In this document: positions 58,628-64,000 of the stretch, one piece after another | Position numbering within the stretch: position 1 is the stretch's first letter | How the letters are laid out: each line of letters opens with the position of its first letter | Source of the DNA: an uncultured Pelagibacteraceae bacterium | GTDB taxonomy: Bacteria; Pseudomonadota; Alphaproteobacteria; Pelagibacterales; AG-422-B15 | NCBI GenBank assembly: GCA_902525575.1 | Contig: CABZHU010000002.1 | Coordinates: 1 to 64,000, forward strand | Direction of reading: 5' to 3' | Length of the DNA stretch: 64,000 bases | Program-made: the position numbers and the translations under genes | Notes under the pieces: model-generated | Seen by the model: the letters and a program-made list of their open reading frames with translations, nothing else | What the model was told of the DNA's origin: nothing | The model's database searches: none

Positions 58628-59626
58628 TTACTTAATTTTTTTTATTTTTGTAACTTCATTTTCTTCAAAGTCAGGAATTTCCTTATCTGGTTTCAAGCCA
58701 CCTAATTTGAGCATTTTCTTAACTCTTGATACCAAGCTCCCCTTTCCATCCCTCAATCTTGATTTGGCTGTCTCAATTGAACCCATGGATTTATTAAGTT
58801 CATGTCCAGCATTTTCGAAGGCAGAATAAACTTTTTCAACTTGCGCATAAATCTCTAATGCGGTGCTCGCAATAGAATCGGCATTCCTGTTTCTCTCATT
58901 AATAGACCACATGTTATCAATTATTTTTAGTACTGAGATTAATGTTGAAGGGCTTGCTAAAATAATTTTAAATTTATTAGCTTCAAGAATTACCTCCTCA
59001 ACTTTATCTAACATTGATTCAAAAGCACTTTCGTAAGGCATAAACATCACTACGGCATCAAGAGTTTTAATTTCATAAATTTTTTGATAATTTGCTTCAC
59101 TTAATTTTTTAATATGTGTTCTTATTGATTGAATATGTCTTTTGTGTGCATCAATCTTTGTAATTTCATCATCCGCATTACAATAATCTTGCCATGCACT
59201 CAGTGATATTTTTGAATCAATAACTAAATCTCTGTCATCAGGTAAATGTAAAATAATATCTGGATATTTTTTTTTGAACTCTCCGTCAATTTCATCATCA
59301 TATTTTTTTTGTACTTCAAAATCTTTGTCTTCTCTAAAACCTGACTGTTGTAAAATATTCAATAATAAAATCTCTCCAGCAATTCCTTGTTTCTTTGAAC
59401 CTCCCGTAAATGATGCTGCGAGCTTGTTAATCAAATCATAACGCTCTTCATCTTTTCCTTCTTTAAGAGAAATTTGATTACTGAGGTCTTTAACCATTTC
59501 TTTTACATCAGATAGACTTTTATTATTGTCATTATCTGATTTTTTCCGATGTAATAAAAAATAAGTAATCGCTGCACCAATGATTAGACCACAAATAAAT
59601 AAAATAAGACCTGTTAAATTATCCAT
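58628..59626 (-). CDS. rmuC: DNA recombination protein RmuC
   Basis: A membrane-anchored protein of the RmuC family, which limits DNA inversions and rearrangements in E. coli and has a restriction-endonuclease-like fold. The 332 residues begin with one helix (about 7-25) and a coiled-coil stretch. The conserved core follows: GSKKQGIAGEILLLNILQQSGF, YPDIILHLPDDRDLVIDSKISL and VVMFMPYESAFESML. The Asp and the DSK motif would form the nuclease-like site. It is shorter than enterobacterial RmuC because the coiled coil is reduced. It overlaps sbcB by eight bases. Confidence 0.92.
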   Translation of the reverse strand: MDNLTGLILFICGLIIGAAITYFLLHRKKSDNDNNKSLSDVKEMVKDLSNQISLKEGKDEERYDLINKLAASFTGGSKKQGIAGEILLLNILQQSGFREDKDFEVQKKYDDEIDGEFKKKYPDIILHLPDDRDLVIDSKISLSAWQDYCNADDEITKIDAHKRHIQSIRTHIKKLSEANYQKIYEIKTLDAVVMFMPYESAFESMLDKVEEVILEANKFKIILASPSTLISVLKIIDNMWSINERNRNADSIASTALEIYAQVEKVYSAFENAGHELNKSMGSIETAKSRLRDGKGSLVSRVKKMLKLGGLKPDKEIPDFEENEVTKIKKIK

Positions 59627-61043
59627 CTAACTTTTCCCTATGATATGTATCCAGTTCTTGAATATACGTATCAATTTCTTCCAAACGATCCATATCAATT
59701 TCATCTTCACTTTCTCTTAGATCATCAATTTCACTCATCGCTCCTGGAATTGTATTCCATGAACATTTGTCCATTGAGAGTACTTTCTCAGCAATTATTT
59801 TATCGCGATTCTTAACTTCTTGTTCTGGTAAAAACTGAGGTTTTTCATTGTAAATTACTCTTTTTGCAAATTCCTTTGAGCGATTGTCAGTTATTTTTTG
59901 AGCAATTTCATACTTCTTATCCCACTCAGCGGCATGAAAATCAGACATCAAATAATTATCTTTTGAACTAGGAAAACCATTATAAATTTGCTCTTCAACA
60001 GGTTTTTCAGTTTGGTCCTGTGTAAGTTCTCTATCTTCACTTTTGTCTAAAAGAAGGTTAGTAAACTTTTCTATAAAATTTTTGTTACCTCTTATTTTTT
60101 TCATACGCTCATTTACGATTTCGGGTGAAAGATCTTTATAATCTTCTGACCTAAAGAGGTAGTCTTCATCTAATAAAATCGGCTGTTCATTTGCTTTGAT
60201 CATATGAAAACACTTATTCTGACCCTTAAACATTTTCTTTAGCTCTGCCCTATCTAAATCAAAAACATAATCTGGGTCGATTGACAAATCAAAACAGTAA
60301 ACATGATTTTCATATGAAGGATCCTTAGTAATGTAGGCAAGGCCATGCGTATATTCTTTTCCTCTAAAGAACCTGCTAGCACAAAATACTTTTTCTTGAT
60401 CAACATATTTATAGAGGTCTTGTTTTGATGCAGTTTTTAATGAGCTTTCCCATACATCGTTGCATCGGTCTTTTATAAGCTTACAAACACTCAATGTTGC
60501 TTCAACATCTGATAGAGCGTCATGAGCCTTTGAATGTTCTATGCCATTAGCTGCAGCAAACTTTTCTAATCTAAAAGTAATTTTACCAGTATTATCATCA
60601 AGCGGTCTCACAAAAGCATTTGGGTAAACTGCTGCTGCAGAATGAAGAAGTTTCATCGCATCTCCTCTTTTATTGCCATTCGTATTTGTGATGTAAGGTG
60701 GCAAAGCTGATTGATAAAGAGATTGCCTTAGGTGCATGTCATCAAATGAAATTGAATTATATCCTATAAAAAGACACTCGCCCCATGATAATAATTTGCT
60801 TTGTATTTGGGCAATTAAACTAAAGTTTGAATTTTCATGATTTTTTAATTGATCAATGGAAACGCCATTAACTAACAAAGCCTTTGCTGAAGGAACAGGA
60901 TATTCCCTCTTCATTCGACCTCTCAAATCAAATTGGTCAATGATATTAAAGTCTTCATCCGTGCATATTGCAGCTGCCTGAACAATAGATCCATAAGCTG
61001 CATTCAATGTTGATGTCTCTAAATCCCAAAAAATATATTTCAT
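59619..61043 (-). CDS. sbcB: Exodeoxyribonuclease I
   Basis: A 3'-5' single-strand exonuclease of 474 residues, the normal length. The DEDDh nuclease motifs are YIFWDLETSTLNAAYGSI (Asp and Glu), GYNSISFDDMHLRQSLY and KAHDALSDVEATLSVCKLI (His and Asp). The C-terminal half holds the SH3-like and helical domains. Exonuclease I is frequent in gammaproteobacteria and less so in alphaproteobacteria. It overlaps rmuC and begins one base after the next upstream gene. Confidence 0.93.
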   Translation of the reverse strand: MKYIFWDLETSTLNAAYGSIVQAAAICTDEDFNIIDQFDLRGRMKREYPVPSAKALLVNGVSIDQLKNHENSNFSLIAQIQSKLLSWGECLFIGYNSISFDDMHLRQSLYQSALPPYITNTNGNKRGDAMKLLHSAAAVYPNAFVRPLDDNTGKITFRLEKFAAANGIEHSKAHDALSDVEATLSVCKLIKDRCNDVWESSLKTASKQDLYKYVDQEKVFCASRFFRGKEYTHGLAYITKDPSYENHVYCFDLSIDPDYVFDLDRAELKKMFKGQNKCFHMIKANEQPILLDEDYLFRSEDYKDLSPEIVNERMKKIRGNKNFIEKFTNLLLDKSEDRELTQDQTEKPVEEQIYNGFPSSKDNYLMSDFHAAEWDKKYEIAQKITDNRSKEFAKRVIYNEKPQFLPEQEVKNRDKIIAEKVLSMDKCSWNTIPGAMSEIDDLRESEDEIDMDRLEEIDTYIQELDTYHREKLDG

Positions 61044-61316
61044 TTATTTATTCTTTTTTTCTAAGCACCTGAAATCTGCTACAGGCATTTTTCCTTCAAA
61101 ATTAATGTGACAAATATTTAATTGATGCCTTTGACACCAAATTTGAAGCCCTCGATCAGTAAAACCTACATCGATTCTTGAATAATCTTGAATAGATTTT
61201 GCATCTGTTAGGCCTTCAGTTAATTCATCTGAGCATTTAACACAAACTATTGGTTCTTTTATTTGATTCAATAAATAATCAAGTTTTGAGATATCTTGTG
61301 CAAGTTTACTGGACAT
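61044..61316 (-). CDS. Small Cys-containing protein of unknown function
   Basis: A 90-residue protein. A C-x2-C pair lies near residue 25 (PIVCVKCSDEL). The middle segment RGLQIWCQRHQLNICHINFEGK is dense in Cys and His, and a final Cys comes near residue 84 (DFRCL). The Cys/His content suggests metal binding. I do not recognise a named family. It abuts the sbcB start and is probably the first gene of a short 90aa-sbcB-rmuC transcript, which hints at, but does not show, a DNA-repair link. Confidence 0.7.
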   Translation of the reverse strand: MSSKLAQDISKLDYLLNQIKEPIVCVKCSDELTEGLTDAKSIQDYSRIDVGFTDRGLQIWCQRHQLNICHINFEGKMPVADFRCLEKKNK

Positions 61317-61327
61317 AATAAAAGTAT

Positions 61328-62800
61328 TTATCTGATCTTAAATGGGTCTTCTGTTACTCTTGCAGTTGAGGTCCAGATAGTTTTTTTTAATTGCATATCT
61401 CTTATTGCTTCAGATCCACTCTCTCGTCCATAGCCACTATTTTTTCTACCGCCAAAACTTGCAGCGTATGAAATAAACCTATAACAATTTGTAAAGCAAA
61501 TGCCAGCTTCAATTTTTTTGCTCACTCTCTCACATGTTTCTTTATTTTCACTAAACACACCTGATGAAAGGCCATAACGATTGTCGTTAGCTATATTTAT
61601 GGCCTCTTCCTCAGATTTAAATCTGATCACAGAGAGAACTGGTCCAAAAAGTTCTGTATTTGCTGTATTGATTGATTTATCTGGACATTCAATAATTGTC
61701 GGGGGAAAGTAGCAATTATTTTGCCGCTTACCTCCACATAATATTTTAGCTCCTTGTTTAATAGATAAATCAATGTTTTTTTCTATAAATTCTACTTGTT
61801 TAAGATTATTTAATGGACCCATTTGAGTTTCCGCTTCAAGCGGTGAACCCAATTTAATACTCTCAGCTCTATTTTTTAATTGATGTAGAAATTCATCATA
61901 AATTTTATCATGCAGAACCAATACTGATCCAGCAATGCAACTGCAGCCATTTCCAGAAAAGATAGCGGTAGTAATATTATTTAATGCATTCTCTATATTG
62001 GCGTCTGCAAATACAATAACTGGCGATTTCCCTCCAAGTTCAAGGGTTAACTGTGCAAAATTTTCAGCTGTATTTCTTATTACATGAGATCCTGTTTCGG
62101 TCCCACCAGTAAAGAGCACTTTGCCTATATCTTTATGGGATGTTAAATTTTTTCCAACTTCTGCTCCTCCACTCACCAGATTTATAACGCCTTTTGGCAA
62201 TCCTACTTGTTCTGTTAATTTTGAAAATTCAGCTAACGGTGCTGGAGCAAGTTCTGATGATTTTATAACCACTGTATTCCCTGCAGCCAATGCAGGTGCA
62301 ACTTTAGTCGCTGTTAAAAACATTTGTGAATTCCATGGAATGATACATGCAATAACACCTATTGGTTCAGTTACTTCAGTAACTTCCATATCAGGCTTAT
62401 CTATGTCAGAAATAATTTTTGTATTTTCCATTTTCTCAGCGATCTCTGCATAGTAGTAAAAATAATCTTTCATATATTCAGCTTGAAATTTTGTTTCTTT
62501 CAATAGTTTACCGCTATCAATGGTTTCTATTTTTCCAATATGCTCAGCGTTGTTCTTAAGCTGATCCCCTATTGCCCTAAGATATTGAGCTCTTATTTTT
62601 ACATCGCTTGCTGACCACAACATAAATGCATTTTTAGCGGCTGCAACTGCATTATTGACATCATTGACTGTTGCATCTGGAAATGAAGACCAAGGTTTAT
62701 TATTCTCAGGATTAGTACTTTCGAATCTTTGATTATTTTCTGCTTCAGTCCATTGGCCATCTATGAACATTTGATAATTTTGAATATTATTAGTTGTCAT
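61328..62800 (-). CDS. NAD(P)-dependent aldehyde dehydrogenase
   Basis: A 490-residue ALDH-superfamily enzyme that oxidises an aldehyde to its acid. The NAD-fold segments are GVIACIIPWNSQMFL and VLFTGGTETGSHV. The catalytic Glu is in LTLELGGKSPVIVF, and the catalytic Cys is the second Cys of GNGCSCIAGS. LFGPVLSVIRF is the typical C-terminal motif. The substrate is not evident. Its first bases overlap the upstream alpha/beta hydrolase gene by 11, so the two belong to one catabolic unit. Confidence 0.9.
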   Translation of the reverse strand: MTTNNIQNYQMFIDGQWTEAENNQRFESTNPENNKPWSSFPDATVNDVNNAVAAAKNAFMLWSASDVKIRAQYLRAIGDQLKNNAEHIGKIETIDSGKLLKETKFQAEYMKDYFYYYAEIAEKMENTKIISDIDKPDMEVTEVTEPIGVIACIIPWNSQMFLTATKVAPALAAGNTVVIKSSELAPAPLAEFSKLTEQVGLPKGVINLVSGGAEVGKNLTSHKDIGKVLFTGGTETGSHVIRNTAENFAQLTLELGGKSPVIVFADANIENALNNITTAIFSGNGCSCIAGSVLVLHDKIYDEFLHQLKNRAESIKLGSPLEAETQMGPLNNLKQVEFIEKNIDLSIKQGAKILCGGKRQNNCYFPPTIIECPDKSINTANTELFGPVLSVIRFKSEEEAINIANDNRYGLSSGVFSENKETCERVSKKIEAGICFTNCYRFISYAASFGGRKNSGYGRESGSEAIRDMQLKKTIWTSTARVTEDPFKIR

Positions 62801-63575
62801 TTAAAAAGTTTCCAAATACTTGATTAACCTTGTCTGCGCACTCCATGCCACACATATGTTTGCCATTAGGAATGATCTCTACTTTACTATCTTTAATTAT
62901 TTCCCCAATCTTTTTCGACATTTCAGGCGTAGATCCTTCCTCATTCTCTCCAGTTACAATTAATGTAGGAGCTAAAATTTTATTAAACAAAATCATATTG
63001 TCTTGGAAATGAGAGAACAATTTATATGATTTTAAGAACTCTTGATGATCATTGTTTTCTATGATTGTTGCAATCAATTGGCTCTCATTAGGATTTTTTT
63101 TCATATAATCCTCATTAAACCATCTGCTCAATTGTTTAGGAATATCAAAATATTCTGTAGAAACATTTTCATACCTTCTAATAGCTTCTTGCTGTTGCTC
63201 TGCACTTCGTCCATAGATAGTCCCAAATAAAATTAATTTATTGATCTTCTTTGATCTCGTTGAAGCATAGTGAGCAGCGATTAACCCTCCTAAGGAGAAA
63301 CCTATTAAATGGCATGAAGAGTATTTTAAGTATTGCATGAGACCATCAATTTGATCAGAAAATTTATCAAATGTAATGGCATTAACACTCGTGGTTCTTC
63401 CATGACCGTATAAGTCGTATGCAATTGTTGAATGATTTTTAAAGAAATCTCTTTGAGGTTTCCATATTTCTAGACTTAAACCAACCCCATGAATAAATAC
63501 TATGGGAGTAGTGCCAGCAACTTCATTTAGTTGATAATATGTACCTTGATCGTCAAGTCCTTCACGAAATGACAT
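62790..63575 (-). CDS. Alpha/beta-fold hydrolase
   Basis: A 261-residue hydrolase. The oxyanion segment is IVFIHGVGLSLEIWKPQ, the nucleophile elbow LIGFSLGGLIAAHYAS (Ser), the acid region LIVTGENEEGSTPEM and the His IIPNGKHMCGMEC. It resembles ester or C-C bond hydrolases of ring-cleavage and lactone pathways (such as 3-oxoadipate enol-lactonase-like enzymes), without a decisive marker. It lies between the DUF1185-type and ALDH genes. Confidence 0.87.
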   Translation of the reverse strand: MSFREGLDDQGTYYQLNEVAGTTPIVFIHGVGLSLEIWKPQRDFFKNHSTIAYDLYGHGRTTSVNAITFDKFSDQIDGLMQYLKYSSCHLIGFSLGGLIAAHYASTRSKKINKLILFGTIYGRSAEQQQEAIRRYENVSTEYFDIPKQLSRWFNEDYMKKNPNESQLIATIIENNDHQEFLKSYKLFSHFQDNMILFNKILAPTLIVTGENEEGSTPEMSKKIGEIIKDSKVEIIPNGKHMCGMECADKVNQVFGNFLNDN

Positions 63576-63580
63576 GAATA

Positions 63581-64000
63581 TTATTTCAGTCCCATTTCCT
63601 TTTCATCTTCATAACGGTTTCCGATACGATGATGAGCTTGAGGAGTAGTACTTGCGCCAATTGCTATAACTAATTCAGCAGGACCAGGAGCATCATAAAT
63701 TGTAAACTCGTGAGTTAAATAAAATTGTCTCAAACCGGGATCTGTTTTGTGCATCATAGGAATTGATATTTTTGAAGCCGCAAGTCCACGTACATTAGTA
63801 AATGAAAGATAGGATGTTCCTCCAACAGCATCTCGAAATTTATTGCCAAAATGTAATGTATGAATCAGTGCGCTTGCATGTTGTATGCTTCCTCGCATCC
63901 CAGTCATACTCGCCTTACCGTAGGCTAAGACTTTTTCTGGAGATCCGATTTCATCTAATAACTTACCAACTAAGAAATCACCAAGCTTTGGGGCTATTTC
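63581..64000 (-). CDS. Amino-acid-synthesis family protein (DUF1185), C-terminal part
   Basis: The frame is open to the window edge, so the N-terminus is missing. The visible 139 residues include LAYGKASMTGMRGSIQHASAL, LHFGNKFRDAVGGTSYLS, the PMMHKTDPGLRQFY segment and HHRIGNRYEDEKEMG. These match the conserved end of the PF06684 'amino acid synthesis' family. The biochemical role is not established despite the name. In other bacteria it sits with alpha/beta hydrolase, ALDH and flavin oxidoreductase genes in catabolic clusters, as here. An internal ATG at 63907 is not the start, since homologous sequence continues upstream of it. Confidence 0.8.
   Translation of the reverse strand, partial: EIAPKLGDFLVGKLLDEIGSPEKVLAYGKASMTGMRGSIQHASALIHTLHFGNKFRDAVGGTSYLSFTNVRGLAASKISIPMMHKTDPGLRQFYLTHEFTIYDAPGPAELVIAIGASTTPQAHHRIGNRYEDEKEMGLK

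Noticed and set aside
62121..62453. 110-residue plus-strand frame inside the aldehyde dehydrogenase gene
   Set aside because: The ALDH frame here carries clear family motifs. The antisense frame has none.

Overview
The window is dense, AT-rich bacterial chromosome with about 65 genes, many of them overlapping by 1 to 11 bases. Gene content and order point to an alphaproteobacterium. The markers are dut-coaBC-ubiB-ubiE divergent from mutM-rpsT-dnaA, a RegB/RegA redox two-component pair, ChvI/ChvG next to pckA and ahcY, kdsD-lptC-lptA-lptB, aroA-cmk-rpsA-ihfB, trpF-trpB-trpA-accD-folC, and a LexA box of the alphaproteobacterial GAAC-N7-GAAC type. The low GC, short spacers and lack of insertion sequences or prophage suggest a streamlined, probably marine, free-living lineage. 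That placement is inference.

Layout. 1-4.8 kb: coenzyme A and ubiquinone synthesis (minus strand), then DNA repair and ribosomal protein S20. 4.8-11.3 kb: a 321-base spacer that may hold replication signals, then dnaA-dnaN-recF-gyrB. 11.3-19 kb: a metallopeptidase, regBA, an unassigned diiron protein with what looks like a leaderless promoter, an RND exporter, an ABC ATPase without a permease and a 58-residue zinc-finger protein. 19-34.7 kb: polA, a nucleotidyltransferase-cupin fusion, an MFS transporter, pckA, chvI-chvG, ahcY, the tsaE-amgK-murU cell-wall recycling group, a DsbA-like protein, hspQ, yciB, a TauD-family dioxygenase and an EamA transporter. 34.7-43.2 kb: accessory metabolism, with an alkylsulfatase-like lipoprotein, a HupE/UreJ protein, a parvulin isomerase, a large DUF3604 protein and an ammonium transporter closed by a strong terminator.

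43.2-45.5 kb is the most irregular segment. It holds a dienelactone-hydrolase-like gene, then an SOS unit (promoter, LexA box, umuD) leading into an in-frame chimera. The first ~165 residues of the chimera are the UmuC polymerase N-terminus and the last ~95 are the C-terminus of an RNase D. The genes that follow (kdsD-lptCAB) are those that usually follow rnd in this class, so this looks like a deletion or insertion breakpoint, or an assembly join.

48-58 kb is one long plus-strand run from aroA to folC. Within it, trpF looks canonical but both tryptophan synthase subunits are strongly altered at conserved active-site motifs while keeping the core catalytic residues. This matched divergence is the best candidate for altered biochemistry in the window. 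The last 6 kb (minus strand) carries trxA, rmuC, sbcB, a small Cys-containing protein of unknown role and the start of a probable catabolic cluster (aldehyde dehydrogenase, alpha/beta hydrolase, DUF1185-type protein) that runs off the edge.
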